Source of the DNA: Rhizobium leguminosarum bv. viciae USDA 2370
Lineage (GTDB): Bacteria; Pseudomonadota; Alphaproteobacteria; Rhizobiales; Rhizobiaceae
Assembly: GCF_002008365.1 (NCBI RefSeq)
Contig: NZ_MRDL01000046.1
Coordinates: 40,035-104,034 of the forward strand
Length of the DNA: 64,000 nt
Direction: 5' to 3'
A model generated the notes under the pieces. That model was not told the DNA's origin. It saw only the letters and a program-made list of their open reading frames with translations, and did no database searches. Both the position numbers and the translations under genes were made by a program. Below are positions 9,983-19,944 of this stretch, piece by piece (positions within the stretch are counted from its first letter, which is position 1; the number at the start of each line of letters is the position of its first letter).

Positions 9983-12070
9983 TCAGTTAATCGGGCCCTT
10001 TTCGCCGGGCTTGCCGGGCAGCTGTTCGGGGAACAGCTCGTATTTGCCCTGCTTGTCCGCAGCCACCCACAGGCGTTCGCGGATCACCGAATCTTCAGCC
10101 CAGTTGAACATCATGATCGGCGTACCCTGGGGCACGTTGGAGAACCGCTTGTTGACGATCAGCGCGCCGGGATATTCCGTCAGGCCGACGGTGTTGACGT
10201 GCTCCGTCGAGATCTTCTGATACTGCTTCATCAGATCGACGCGCTCGTCGTTGTTCTGGCTCGTCCTGAACTTGTTGACGACGTCGACAAGCTCCTTTTC
10301 GAAGGGCATCAGATCGAGCTGGTCATCCTTGCCGGCGCGATGGTGCCAGCTAGTGCGCGGGCCGACCGGGGCAAGCTGTTCGGTGTTCTGCACCACCGAC
10401 GACAGTTCCGTCGTGTTACGCTGAATCAGCCAGTCGAAGCGGCCGGCATAATGGGCGTCGTCACGCTTGGCCCCATCGAGCGCGTTGATGACGATCTTCA
10501 GCCCGAGTTTCTCCATCTGGCCGACGACACCTTCGGCAAGGCTCTTGTCGGTCGTGTACTGATTGTTGATCAGCATGACGATTTCGACATCCTTGCCACC
10601 GAGCGTCCCGGCCGGAAAGTTCACGATGCCGTTGCCGTCGGTGTCCTTGAGACCGGCTTTGGCGAGCTCCGCCTTGGCGCCCTCAAGATCATAGGGGTAG
10701 TAAACGGTCGAGTTGCGGTCGTAGAAGCTGGTGCCGGAGGAGAGCCCACCGGGATAGATCGCGGTGAACGGTCCCTTGACCAGCGAGTCGCCGATTGCCT
10801 TGCGGTCGAGCGCCATGGTGACGGCCTTGCGGAAGTCCTCGTTACGGTTCAGCTCGCGGATCGCCTCACCGCGCTCGTCCGGGTTGCCCCAGCCGTTGGC
10901 GGAGAAGTTCATGCGGAGATTGTAGCCGATCAGGCGCGGGCCGAAGGCAAGGCGGGCGGGCGCCGTCTTCTCTGCGGCACGCTTCAGCGAGGCGACGAAG
11001 TTCTCCGGCTGCTCGAGGTTCGAGAAGTCGGCGGATCCTGCCACGGCCTGGACGTCACGGTCGGCCCAGGTCGAGAGCTTGTAGTGCAGCTCATTCAGAT
11101 AAGGCAGCTGATCGCCCTTCTCGTCGACCTTCCAGTAATAGGGGTTGCGGCGCATGACGATGATGTCGTCCGGGCGATATTCAACCGGTACCCAGGCGCC
11201 CATGACCGGCATGTTCATGAACTCGGGCGGGAAGGCGTTCTTGAACTGGTCGTAGGTGTTCTTCGAATATTTCGGATGCTTCGACTTCAGGATGTGCGAG
11301 GGACCCGGGCAGAAATTCGGGTAGGACATCGTGTAGAGATATTGCTTCGGGAAGGCCTCCTTGAAGGTCCATTCGACGGTGTAATCGTCGACCTTCTTCA
11401 GCGTCGTCCCGGCACCGAAGGCTTCCGGCGATGCGCCGCCGCCGAGCGGCGAGACGTTCGGGTCGATGACTTCGTCGTCCCAGTAGAACATGATGTCGTC
11501 GGCATTGAACGGCGCGCCGTCTGACCATTTGGCGCCTTCGATCAGGTGCATGGTCAGCTTATGGCCATCTTCGGACCAGTCCCAGCTCTTGGCGAGGTTC
11601 GGCAGCGGCTCGGTGTCTGAGGCCTGCACCTGGAACAGCGGCGCGGTGCGCGTCAGGCATTCGGAGAGGCCGATATCGATGCCGCCCCAGCCCTGCGTCT
11701 GGCCGGCGCCGTAGTTCCAGCCTTCCGGCCGGCCGCCGATGACGTGGCGCATCGTATCGCCGTAGACGCCGATGCCGTCGGGCATATTGCCTGTCTTGAA
11801 GACCAGCGGCTCCTTCGGCAGCCGATCCTTGACCGGCGGCAGCTTGCCGGTGGCGACGAAATTCTTCGTGACCCAGTCGGGCTCATGATATTCGGGCAGC
11901 GCCTTGAACTCCAGGATGGAGTCGCGCGCGACATAGTTGATCTTGCCTTCGGCCGGAAAGTCCGCCGGCGCCGGTGGAACGGTTGGCTCGGAGGCATATG
12001 CATTCAGCGCCGCGGCTGAGACGCTGAGCGCCAGTCCGGCCAGAATGCCTGCGTTACGAAAATTCATCAT
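9983..12070 (-). CDS. agpA: Periplasmic alpha-galactoside-binding protein
   Basis: A 695-residue solute-binding protein of the SBP_bac_5 (OppA/DppA) family, longer than the usual 530-560 residues. The signal peptide covers about residues 1-26 and ends near ALNAYA. The central region has the family pattern around SWDWSEDGHKLTMHLIEGAK and WSDGAPFNADDIMFYWDD. The start at 12070 is an ATGATG preceded by GAGGGAGAAACG. It is the second gene of the operon, after a GH4 alpha-galactosidase and before two permeases. In S. meliloti agpA is required for growth on melibiose and raffinose; the same role is inferred here from operon identity. The large size is shared by that subfamily. Confidence 0.88.
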   Translation of the reverse strand: MMNFRNAGILAGLALSVSAAALNAYASEPTVPPAPADFPAEGKINYVARDSILEFKALPEYHEPDWVTKNFVATGKLPPVKDRLPKEPLVFKTGNMPDGIGVYGDTMRHVIGGRPEGWNYGAGQTQGWGGIDIGLSECLTRTAPLFQVQASDTEPLPNLAKSWDWSEDGHKLTMHLIEGAKWSDGAPFNADDIMFYWDDEVIDPNVSPLGGGASPEAFGAGTTLKKVDDYTVEWTFKEAFPKQYLYTMSYPNFCPGPSHILKSKHPKYSKNTYDQFKNAFPPEFMNMPVMGAWVPVEYRPDDIIVMRRNPYYWKVDEKGDQLPYLNELHYKLSTWADRDVQAVAGSADFSNLEQPENFVASLKRAAEKTAPARLAFGPRLIGYNLRMNFSANGWGNPDERGEAIRELNRNEDFRKAVTMALDRKAIGDSLVKGPFTAIYPGGLSSGTSFYDRNSTVYYPYDLEGAKAELAKAGLKDTDGNGIVNFPAGTLGGKDVEIVMLINNQYTTDKSLAEGVVGQMEKLGLKIVINALDGAKRDDAHYAGRFDWLIQRNTTELSSVVQNTEQLAPVGPRTSWHHRAGKDDQLDLMPFEKELVDVVNKFRTSQNNDERVDLMKQYQKISTEHVNTVGLTEYPGALIVNKRFSNVPQGTPIMMFNWAEDSVIRERLWVAADKQGKYELFPEQLPGKPGEKGPIN

Positions 12071-12192
12071 CGTTTCTCCCTCTTGTTCCGGAGCGCGATC
12101 ACGCGGCTCCCTTCTCCTCGAACACGTGAAACCGGGCCGGACGCCGCGGATTTCCCTCCCGGAAACCCCCGGCAACCCAAGCTTCACGAAAA

Positions 12193-13659
12193 TCAGACGG
12201 CCTTTTTCAGCGCCGCCTTTTCCGCGCGCAGCTCCTCGATCGAGCGAACGTTGCGGCGTGCGGCCCCCGCCCAGTCGCGGGTCTGCACCTTCGATTTCGA
12301 CAGCCGCTCCTTGGCGGCCGGCACGGCATGGGCATATTGCGGCAGCCAGGAGGCCTGGGCAACGACCATCTCGTCGACCATCTGCCAGACCTCTTCCGGC
12401 GTCGAGACGGCGCCGACCAGCGGATCGTGCAACACGGCAAGCTTCAGAAGGTCGATGTCGCCCGATATGGCCGCATGTACCGACATACGCTGGACGTTGA
12501 TCGAGGAAATGCAGGTGGCAGCGCAGGCTTCCGGCAGGGTAACGCCCGAGACCATGTTGATGCCGAAACGTTCGACGAAGCCTGGCGATTCGATGATCGC
12601 GTCGGACGGCAGATTGGTAATGACGCCGTTATTCTTGACGTTGAAATGGCCGCGATAGACCCGGTTCGTCTCCAGCGCCTCCAGGATATGGCTGGCATGC
12701 TCGTTCGAGCGCTTGGCAGGATCGATCGGTTGCGAGGCGGATTCGAGGAACTGCGGATATTCGGTCTCGAACCAGTTGCGCGTTTCCGTCGAATGACGAA
12801 GGTAGCCGCCGGTCTCGCCGTGGATCCAGTCGGACATGTCGATCCAGCGGGTGATCTCATCCGGCCGCTTGCGATACCAGGGCAGGTATTCCGAGAGATG
12901 GCCGTTGCTTTCGGTGGAGTAGACGCCGAAACGCTTCAGCACGTCGATGCGCAGTTTCTCCTGCTGCGAAAAGACTGGATGCGCCTCGAAGGCGGCGATC
13001 AGCTCGTCCTTGCCGATCCTGCGGCCGTTGAGGCGCAGGTCGATGAACCAGGTCTGGTGATTGATGCCGGAGCAGATGTAGTCGAGCTCGCTCACTGACT
13101 TCGCGCCGAGCACTTCGGCGATCTGTTCGGCGCCATGCTGGACACCGTGGCAGAGGCCGACGGTATCGACCTTGCCGTATTCGATCGCCGCCCAGGTGTT
13201 CATCGCCATCGGGTTGGCATAGTTCAGGAATTTCGCACCGGGCTCGGCGACCTCGCGGATATCCTTGCAGAAGTCGAGGATGACCGGGATGTTGCGCTGG
13301 CCATAGAGGATGCCGCCGGCGCAGATCGTATCGCCGACGCACTGGTCGATGCCGTATTTCAGCGGAATACGGATATCATCGGCATAGGCCTCGAGACCGC
13401 CGACCCGGACACAGCTGATGATGTAGCGCGCGCCTTCCAGTGCCTTGCGCCGGTCGGTCGTCGCCGTCACTTTCGTCGGCAGCCCGTTCGCCTCGACGAC
13501 GCGGTCGAGGATCGCCTTGATCATCTCGAGATTATGTTCGCTGAGATCCGTCAGCGCGAATTCGATGTCGCGAAACTCCGGAACGCACAATATATCGGTG
13601 AACAGCTTCTTGGTGAACCCGACGCTGCCCGCACCGATGATAGCGATTTTGAAACTCAT
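12193..13659 (-). CDS. agaL1: GH4 alpha-galactosidase, first gene of the operon
   Basis: A 488-residue GH4 hydrolase, paralogous but clearly different from the operon's last gene. It opens with the NAD-binding motif IAIIGAGSVGFTKKLF, has CHGVQHGAEQ in place of CHSVQGT, and GINHQTWFIDLR at the catalytic position. The start at 13659 follows GAGGTGAAGATC; a longer frame from 13731 would run into the divergent regulator. It is the first gene after the divergent AraC-type regulator. Two distinct GH4 enzymes in one operon suggests different linkage or chain-length preferences, or that one acts on another alpha-hexoside; this is inference. Confidence 0.85.
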   Translation of the reverse strand: MSFKIAIIGAGSVGFTKKLFTDILCVPEFRDIEFALTDLSEHNLEMIKAILDRVVEANGLPTKVTATTDRRKALEGARYIISCVRVGGLEAYADDIRIPLKYGIDQCVGDTICAGGILYGQRNIPVILDFCKDIREVAEPGAKFLNYANPMAMNTWAAIEYGKVDTVGLCHGVQHGAEQIAEVLGAKSVSELDYICSGINHQTWFIDLRLNGRRIGKDELIAAFEAHPVFSQQEKLRIDVLKRFGVYSTESNGHLSEYLPWYRKRPDEITRWIDMSDWIHGETGGYLRHSTETRNWFETEYPQFLESASQPIDPAKRSNEHASHILEALETNRVYRGHFNVKNNGVITNLPSDAIIESPGFVERFGINMVSGVTLPEACAATCISSINVQRMSVHAAISGDIDLLKLAVLHDPLVGAVSTPEEVWQMVDEMVVAQASWLPQYAHAVPAAKERLSKSKVQTRDWAGAARRNVRSIEELRAEKAALKKAV

Positions 13660-13869
13660 GATCTTCACCTCGACCCAATCGAATGCTAAGGAAAAGAAGG
13701 CCATGGAGGATCGGGCCGCATGCTGACGCATGTGGCTGAAAACGCCGTAAAATCTGCCTTTTTCCTCCCGGCCGCTCTGTCGGCCGTGGTCTCTTCCTCT
13801 TGTCGAGCGGGATTATGCCCGAAATCGGCAGGGCGACCAGAGAAGGATTATGCTTTCAGGGGTAATTTT

Positions 13870-14745
13870 GTGCTGCAGGATTTGATCGCCAACGGACAGT
13901 CGATGAGGACGGTTTCGCTGCCCCGGGGCCGCCAGCGGCTGCACGCCATGCCGACCAGCGCCGGATACGAAGTGCGCGAGAACGAGACCTATGACTGGGA
14001 CGGCCGCCGGCGCGGCCAGACCCCCTTCACCGTGCTGCAGCACACGATCAGTGGCAGCGGCAAGCTGCGCTATCAAAACCGCAACTATCGCCTTCAGGGC
14101 GGCGACACGCTGCTCGTTCTGGTGCCGCACAATCATCGCTACTGGCTGGAGAAAGGCGACCGCTGGGAATATTTCTGGATTTCGATGAATGGCGAGGAAA
14201 CGCTGCGCATCCACCAGATGGTGCTTTCGACCGCCGGCCCGGTGCTGAAGCTGCAGCCCTCGACCATCGATCATCTCGCCGATTGCAGCCTGCGCCTCGT
14301 CAAGGGCGCAACATCGCCGGGTGCTGCCTCGGCGATTGCCTATGAAGCGGCGATGGCGCTATACGACGACGTCTTCGGCTCGCCGGCCTTTGCCGCCGAG
14401 CTCAGTGTCATGCAGCCGGTGATCGACCATATCAATGCCAATCTCGAAAAATCGCTGCCGGTGAGCGAACTCGCCGGTATCGTCGGCCTCAGCCGCGCGC
14501 ATTTCTCGCGCAGCTTTGCCGAGAGCGAGGGCATGCCGCCGGCCGAATTCGTCCTGCAGCAACGTCTGCAGCGCGCCGTCAAGCTTCTGACCAAGGCAGA
14601 CTTCCTGCCGGTCAAGGAAGTCGCCATCATGTGCGGCTTCGAGGACCCCAACTATTTCTCCAAGGTCTTCCGCCGCGTCTATGGCACCAATCCCACCGAA
14701 TTCCGCACGACGGGCATGTATGCCAGCATCGGCAAGCTGAGATAG
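13870..14745 (+). CDS. agpT: AraC-family activator of the agp operon
   Basis: A 291-residue regulator. Residues 20-150 form a cupin-like AraC ligand-binding domain (for example LRYQNRNYRLQGGDTLLVLV). Residues 190-285 hold the two helix-turn-helix motifs, with SELAGIVGLSRAHFSRSF and VKEVAIMCGFEDPNYFSKVF as the signatures. I placed the start at the GTG at 13870, preceded by GGGG, which gives the usual family length; an open frame runs back to 13720 but adds low-quality sequence. It is transcribed away from agaL1, so the 210-base gap should hold both promoters. S. meliloti agpT activates the same operon in response to alpha-galactosides. Confidence 0.85.
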   Translation: MLQDLIANGQSMRTVSLPRGRQRLHAMPTSAGYEVRENETYDWDGRRRGQTPFTVLQHTISGSGKLRYQNRNYRLQGGDTLLVLVPHNHRYWLEKGDRWEYFWISMNGEETLRIHQMVLSTAGPVLKLQPSTIDHLADCSLRLVKGATSPGAASAIAYEAAMALYDDVFGSPAFAAELSVMQPVIDHINANLEKSLPVSELAGIVGLSRAHFSRSFAESEGMPPAEFVLQQRLQRAVKLLTKADFLPVKEVAIMCGFEDPNYFSKVFRRVYGTNPTEFRTTGMYASIGKLR

Positions 14746-14770
14746 CTTGCCGCCTGGTAACCCAGTTGCG

Positions 14771-15832
14771 TCAGGCCCGCACCTCGAACACCATGTTGAA
14801 CGGGGTTTCCGTGGCGCGACGGAAATGCGTGAATCCGGCGTCGAGCGCGACCTTTCGAAGTTTCATTTCTCCCGCCTGCGCGCCGAGCCCGAGCCCCACC
14901 TCCTGGGAGAGCGATGCCGGCGTGCAGATCATCGTCGATGCTCCATAATAGACGCGGCCGACCGGGTTGAGATTGTCCTTGAGATGGTCATTGGCAAAGG
15001 GCTCGACGATCAGCCACGTCCCGTTCGGCCCAAGCGTTTCCTTGACATGCCGGCCGGCGCCGACCGGATCGCCCATGTCGTGGAGGCAGTCGAACATGGC
15101 AACCATGTCATAGCCGCGCCCCGGAAATTCCGCAGCCGACCCCTGCTGGAAGGTCACGCGGTCGGCGACGCCGGCATCTTGGGCAGCAGCCTTTGCTCTT
15201 TCGATCGACGGGCCGTGATAGTCGAAGCCGGTAAAATGGGAAGCGGGATAGGCCTGCGCCATCAGAATGGTCGAGGCCCCATGACCGCAGCCAACGTCGG
15301 CGACACTGGCGCCGGCCTTGAGCTTTGCCTCGACCCCGGCAAGAGCCGGTATCCATTCGTTGACGAGATGGCTGTTATAGCCCGGGCGAAAGAACCGCTC
15401 GGTGCCCCGAAAGAGGCAGGTGCTGTGCTCATGCCAGCCGAGACCCTTGCCGGTGCGGAAGGCATCGGCGATCTTGGGTTCGTCCATCCACATGGATTGG
15501 ACGACCTCGAAGGCGCCGACGAAAAAGGCGGGGCTGTTTTCCTCGGCGAATACCATCGCCTGCTCCGGTGTCAGGCTGAAACGATCCGTCTTTTCATCGT
15601 AAGCGACATAGTCGGCGGCCGCCTGGGCGCTCAGCCATTCCCTGAGATAGCGCTCCTTTATTCCGGTTTTCGTGGCTAGATTCTGGACGCTCATCGGCGT
15701 TCCGTCGGCCATCGCCTTAAAGATTCCGACCTGGTCGCCAAGCACGACCAAGGCACCTGACATGGCAGCGCCGACGTCACCAACAAGACGACCGACGAGT
15801 GCATCGAGTTTTTGCATATCTGGCTCACGCAT
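14771..15832 (-). CDS. Class I SAM-dependent methyltransferase
   Basis: A 353-residue methyltransferase. An N-terminal winged-helix dimerisation domain (about 10-85, including TKTGIKERYLREWLSAQAAA) precedes a Rossmann-fold catalytic domain with motif I VADVGCGHGASTILMAQAYP and an acidic motif II (GFDYHG). This architecture matches Rv2258c-like methyltransferases, whose substrates are mostly unknown. The start at 15832 is supported by GGGAGGTAACA. The 3' end lies 25 bases from agpT, tail to tail. No partner gene suggests a substrate. Confidence 0.85.
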   Translation of the reverse strand: MREPDMQKLDALVGRLVGDVGAAMSGALVVLGDQVGIFKAMADGTPMSVQNLATKTGIKERYLREWLSAQAAADYVAYDEKTDRFSLTPEQAMVFAEENSPAFFVGAFEVVQSMWMDEPKIADAFRTGKGLGWHEHSTCLFRGTERFFRPGYNSHLVNEWIPALAGVEAKLKAGASVADVGCGHGASTILMAQAYPASHFTGFDYHGPSIERAKAAAQDAGVADRVTFQQGSAAEFPGRGYDMVAMFDCLHDMGDPVGAGRHVKETLGPNGTWLIVEPFANDHLKDNLNPVGRVYYGASTMICTPASLSQEVGLGLGAQAGEMKLRKVALDAGFTHFRRATETPFNMVFEVRA

Positions 15833-16113
15833 TGTTACCTCCCGGGTGCGTGATAAGGAAGATCTAAATTAGACTGTAATAATATTCAGTCAATCAATCT
15901 TCCGCTTCGCCAGATGAGCGTCGAGTATTAGTGGTCTAAGAATGGAATAGGCAGATTATTCCAGGGAGATCGGAATTCTCGGAAAGGCGAATGTAAAATG
16001 GTTCAAAACGCCCTATTCCGTCATGCGCTTTCTCGTCATCTCTTGTCTCGAGATTACATTTTTTATATAACCTATCCGAGGCAGAATCACACTTTTGATG
16101 CAAGGTTATTGTT

Positions 16114-16434
16114 TTGTGCCTATCTTCCGCTCAATGCCGTGCTGCTCGCGCCCTTTTGGCGTGGTCTCAGGACGATCTCTCGTCAGCTTCAAAAGTTGCC
16201 AAAGCGACGATTGCGAATTTCGAGGCCGGAAAGCGCTCTCCCTACGAACGAACCCTTCAGGATGTGAAGCACGCCCTGGAAGGCGGCGGGGTTGTGTTCA
16301 TCCCTGAAAATGGTGGAGGTGCGGGTGTTCGCCTGGCAAAACGCGCGGATGCGTCGATCGACACGAATGAAACCGAGACGGTTCAATATGAAGAATATCT
16401 CAAAAACGACGCACCGCCCGGTGCAGGTGGCTGA
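16114..16434 (+). CDS. XRE-family helix-turn-helix regulator
   Basis: A 106-residue DNA-binding protein. The helix-turn-helix spans about residues 5-60 (CRAARALLAWSQDDLSSASK, then ATIANFEAGKRSPYERTL) and is followed by GVVFIPENGGGAGVRLAKRA, a tail typical of small rhizobial XRE regulators. The start appears to be TTG at 16114, with AAGG upstream; no ATG fits the conserved N-terminus. It is the first gene of a three-gene run with the two hypothetical genes, the next of which begins right after its stop (TGAATG). Regulatory target unknown; autoregulation of the operon is a reasonable guess. Confidence 0.75.
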   Translation: MCLSSAQCRAARALLAWSQDDLSSASKVAKATIANFEAGKRSPYERTLQDVKHALEGGGVVFIPENGGGAGVRLAKRADASIDTNETETVQYEEYLKNDAPPGAGG

Positions 16435-16698
16435 ATGATGGCAAAGAAAGAGAAGCTCGAACACTCCGAACTGGCGGGAGAATTCACCGACGACGGGATC
16501 ACCGTGCTCGTCGATATCTTCCGCACATCCGGCAGCAATGAAGACTGGACGATGGAGGTGGTCACGCAGGCGGAGGATCTGATCCGCTGGGACGAGCCAT
16601 TTGCGACGGACCGCGATGCCTTCGACGAATTCCTGGCCGTCGTTGCCCGCGACGGCATTCGATCGTTTCTCGAAGATGAAGAGCCATCCGTGCATTGA
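16435..16698 (+). CDS. Hypothetical acidic protein
   Basis: An 87-residue soluble, strongly acidic protein with phrases such as GITVLVDIFRTSGSNEDWTM. No signal peptide or membrane segment is seen. The gene begins with ATGATG immediately after the stop of the XRE regulator and is probably translationally coupled to it. It resembles small conserved proteins of Rhizobiaceae of unknown role, but I do not recognise a named domain. Confidence 0.7.
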   Translation: MMAKKEKLEHSELAGEFTDDGITVLVDIFRTSGSNEDWTMEVVTQAEDLIRWDEPFATDRDAFDEFLAVVARDGIRSFLEDEEPSVH

Positions 16699-16707
16699 GG
16701 GATATTT

Positions 16708-16947
16708 GTGAAAAGCATCAATGATCTAGTCGCGTCTGCGAAAACCGTCTGCGATCGATACCGGGCCGGGCGGATGGAGCGCGAAACCGTGCGGGAATGG
16801 GTCCTCGGGCTCGGCGCCTATCCGCCACCCCATGGTGACCGCGTGCGGGAAGCGGCAGAATGGTTCCGCTTGCACAATCGCGAGCCTGTTTCCGAAGACA
16901 TCGTGCTGGTGGACATCGATCGGCTTGCGGCGATTTCAGCGCCGTGA
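16708..16947 (+). CDS. Hypothetical protein
   Basis: A 79-residue soluble protein with GTG start preceded by GAGG, nine bases after the acidic hypothetical gene, so part of the same operon. The sequence is helical and charged (SAKTVCDRYRAGRMERETVR) and has no recognised motif. Its role may be linked to the XRE regulator upstream; nothing more can be said. Confidence 0.6.
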   Translation: MKSINDLVASAKTVCDRYRAGRMERETVREWVLGLGAYPPPHGDRVREAAEWFRLHNREPVSEDIVLVDIDRLAAISAP

Positions 16948-17318
16948 TCCCCGGGCGTGCGAGCGGACAGGCCGGCTGCAAGGGCTCGCCCATATCCGAT
17001 CTAAGCCACGCATTGCCTGACCGTTCGATGCGGGATGGATCGCAGCAGTGCCGGCGCTGTTTTGCGGTTGCCTCGCCGCCTCGATCCGGACTGGCGCAAT
17101 TACGCCGGTACTAGGCGGCGTAGGACCAATGACGATCAGGAGCCTTATGCATAATACCCCCATCGCAGCTTCCATGCGGAGCGGTCTGGGGGTTCCGCAG
17201 CTTCGGCAAATGTGACACTCCTTACGCTGTTGACATGGCTCCTGCATCGCGCGCGCGAAGCGTACGTCAAGCGCGGCTAGGTAATTTTTATTCGTGCGAT
17301 AAGTAGAAGGAACAGCAC
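16948..17318. other. Intergenic stretch without a supported gene
   Basis: About 370 bases before the FAD/GcvT gene. The short frames in it are not protein-like and have no ribosome binding sites. It presumably carries the promoter of the downstream gene. Nothing else stands out. Confidence 0.5.
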
Positions 17319-19880
17319 GTGGCAGCATTTCCGGAAAAGGCAAAGGTCGTCATCATCGGGCTCGGCGGCATCGTCGGCGCCTCCATCGCGCATCATCTCG
17401 TCGAGCGGGGATGGGACGATATCGTCGGCATCGATAAGTCGGGCATACCGACCGATATCGGTTCGACAGCCCATGCCTCGGACTTCTGTTACACCACGAG
17501 CCATGACTATCTGTCGGTCTGGACCACGCAATATTCGATCGATTTCTACGAGAAGATGGGCCATTACGCCCGCATCGGCGGCCTCGAAGTGGCGCGCACC
17601 GGCGACGATACCTGGATGGAGGAAATCAAGCGCAAGCTTTCCTCGGCACGCGCTTTCGGCACGCGCGCTCATTATGTCAGCCCTCCCGAGATCAAGGAGA
17701 AGTTCCCGCTGATCGAGGAAGATCAGGTGATGGGCGGCCTTTACGATCCGGATGCCGGCCTGGTCATTCCGCGCTCGCAGACCGTTGCCGGCAAGCTGGT
17801 CGATGCCGCCGAAAAGGCAGGCAAGCTGCAGGTGTTCGGCAACACGCCGGCGAAGTCGCTGATCGTCGAAGGCGGCCGCATCAAGGGCGTCGTCACCCAT
17901 CGCGGCACCATCATGGCCGACCACGTCATCGTTTGTGCCGGCCTCTGGGGGCGCCTGATCGCGGAGATGGTCGGCGAAGACCTGCCGGTCATGCCGGTCG
18001 ACCATCCGCTCACCTTCTTCGGTCCGTATAACGAGTTTGAAGGCACCGGCAAGGAAATTGGCTTCCCGCTGCTGCGCGACCAGGGCAACTCCGCCTATAT
18101 GCGCGATACCGGCGACCCGGCGACGACGGAGGGCGGCCAGATCGAGTGGGGCTATTACGAAGCCACCAATCCACGCATGTGCCATCCGCGCGATCTTCTC
18201 GAAAAACACGAAGCGCGCCTGTCGCCCTCGCAGCGCGACCTCGAGATGGAACAGATCATCGAGCCGCTCGAGCGCGCCATGGAATTGACGCCGATCCTCG
18301 GCGAACTCGGCTACAACGAAGGTCACTCCTTCAATGGCCTGCTGCAGGTTTCCGCCGCCGGCGGCGCTTCCTGCGGCGAGAGCCAGAAAGTGCGCGGTCT
18401 CTGGTATTGCGTTGCCATCTGGGTCAAGGACGGCCCAGGCTATGGCAAGCTGATCGCCGACTGGATGACCGACGGACGTACTGAAATCGATCACAACAGC
18501 ATCGACTACGCCCGCTTCTATCCGCATCAGTTGACGGAAGAGTTCATCGAGGGCCGCTGCTACGAAGCCGCCCAGAAGATTTATTTCCCGGCTGTTCACA
18601 CCCGCGAACCCTATGCATCCGGCCGCAACGCCAAGCGCTCGCCCTTCTACGAGCGCGAAAAGGAGCTTGGCGGCTACTTCATGGAACTTGGCGGCTGGGA
18701 GCGTGCGCACGGCTACGCCGCCAACGAGCACCTTCTGGAGAAATACGCCGACCGCGTCCCGGTTCGCGAGAACGAATGGGACAGCCGCCATTTCTGGCGC
18801 GTGTCGAATGCCGAGCATCTGGCGATGAGCGAGGATTGCGGCATCGTCAATCTCAGCCACTTCCACATGGTCGACATCGAGGGTCCCGACCATGTCGAAC
18901 TGATGGAATGGCTGTGCGCCGCCAAGGTCGGCGGCGATGCCAACATCGGCAAGGGCATTTATACCCACTTCCTCGACGACGAAGGCATGGTGCGCGCCGA
19001 CTTCACCGTCTTCCGCATGGCCGACCGGTGCCGTCTCGTCAACGGCGCCGATGCCGGCCCGCGCGACCTGCACTATATGAAGCGCGTCGCCGAAGACCGC
19101 GGCCTTGACGTGATCATCACAGACGTCTCGGAAAAATTCGTGACGATCGGCATCTGGGGTCCGAACGCGCGCGAGACGCTGAAGAAGAGTGTCGCCGATC
19201 CGGCCGGGCTCGATCAGGAAAACTTCGCTTTTGCGGCAATCAAACCGATCGAAATTGCAGGTAAGCCTGTCACCGCCTTCCGCATCTCCTATGTCGGCGA
19301 GCAGGGCTGGGAACTGCACATGAAGTACGAAGACGGCCTCGCCGTCTGGGATGCGCTACGCTCGACCGGTGTGATGGCCTTCGGCGTGGAGACCTATGCA
19401 AACTCGCGCCGCATGGAAAAGAGCCTCCGCCTGCAGAACGCCGACCTCCTGACCCAGTACAACCTGATCGAAGCCGATCTCGCCCGTCCGAAGGTCAAGG
19501 AGGCCGATTTCCGCGGCAAGGCGAAACATCTGGAATACAAGGCACGCGAGCACCAGCCGGCCATGCTTTGCACACTTGTGATGACGGAGAATACCGACAA
19601 ATCGGGCGTGAAGCGTTATCCCCTCGGCAACCTGCCGGTTGTCGATCCGGCGACGGGAGAGGTTCTGGTCGACGAGCTTGGCCGTCGGTCATACACGACC
19701 TCGGTGGCCTACGGACCGACGGTCGGAAAGAACATCGCCCTGGCCTACCTTCCCTGGTCGTATTGCCAGGTTGGACGCAGGTTGAATGTTGAGTATTTCG
19801 CCGAAAGTTATCCGGTGGAGGTAGTCAGCGTCGGGTACAAGCCGATCTACGACCCCGAAAATCTGAAGCCGCGCACCTAA
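17319..19880 (+). CDS. FAD-dependent oxidoreductase / GcvT fusion (dimethylglycine dehydrogenase-like)
   Basis: An 853-residue enzyme of the dimethylglycine/sarcosine dehydrogenase type. Such enzymes demethylate an N-methylated amino acid and pass the one-carbon unit to tetrahydrofolate. Residues 8-410 form a DAO-type FAD domain starting VVIIGLGGIVGASIAHHLVE, with the second FAD region VIVCAGLWGR. Residues 415-470 are the FAO_M linker. The rest is the GcvT/AMT folate-binding domain and its C-terminal barrel (FRISYVGEQGWELHMKYEDG). The GTG start at 17319 follows AGAAGGAAC. The FAD domain lacks an obvious His adjacent to the flavin in the usual spacing, so covalent FAD is uncertain. The substrate could be dimethylglycine, sarcosine or a related compound; no neighbouring betaine genes settle it. 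Confidence 0.85.
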   Translation: MAAFPEKAKVVIIGLGGIVGASIAHHLVERGWDDIVGIDKSGIPTDIGSTAHASDFCYTTSHDYLSVWTTQYSIDFYEKMGHYARIGGLEVARTGDDTWMEEIKRKLSSARAFGTRAHYVSPPEIKEKFPLIEEDQVMGGLYDPDAGLVIPRSQTVAGKLVDAAEKAGKLQVFGNTPAKSLIVEGGRIKGVVTHRGTIMADHVIVCAGLWGRLIAEMVGEDLPVMPVDHPLTFFGPYNEFEGTGKEIGFPLLRDQGNSAYMRDTGDPATTEGGQIEWGYYEATNPRMCHPRDLLEKHEARLSPSQRDLEMEQIIEPLERAMELTPILGELGYNEGHSFNGLLQVSAAGGASCGESQKVRGLWYCVAIWVKDGPGYGKLIADWMTDGRTEIDHNSIDYARFYPHQLTEEFIEGRCYEAAQKIYFPAVHTREPYASGRNAKRSPFYEREKELGGYFMELGGWERAHGYAANEHLLEKYADRVPVRENEWDSRHFWRVSNAEHLAMSEDCGIVNLSHFHMVDIEGPDHVELMEWLCAAKVGGDANIGKGIYTHFLDDEGMVRADFTVFRMADRCRLVNGADAGPRDLHYMKRVAEDRGLDVIITDVSEKFVTIGIWGPNARETLKKSVADPAGLDQENFAFAAIKPIEIAGKPVTAFRISYVGEQGWELHMKYEDGLAVWDALRSTGVMAFGVETYANSRRMEKSLRLQNADLLTQYNLIEADLARPKVKEADFRGKAKHLEYKAREHQPAMLCTLVMTENTDKSGVKRYPLGNLPVVDPATGEVLVDELGRRSYTTSVAYGPTVGKNIALAYLPWSYCQVGRRLNVEYFAESYPVEVVSVGYKPIYDPENLKPRT

Positions 19881-19944
19881 GCGCAGCGGCGCCCCGCAAA
19901 TCGGAATCGATTTTCGGAAAGCACGTGCGAGGATTGAAAGTGTT

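Noticed and set aside
10199..11524. A 441-codon plus-strand frame opposite agpA
   Set aside because: Pure antisense of a well-supported binding-protein gene; no ribosome binding site or recognisable domain.
17277..19319. A 680-codon open frame opposite the FAD/GcvT gene
   Set aside because: GC-rich codon bias opens the antisense frame; composition is unlike a protein (His/Ala/Asp-rich with no motif) while the plus strand has full domain signatures.
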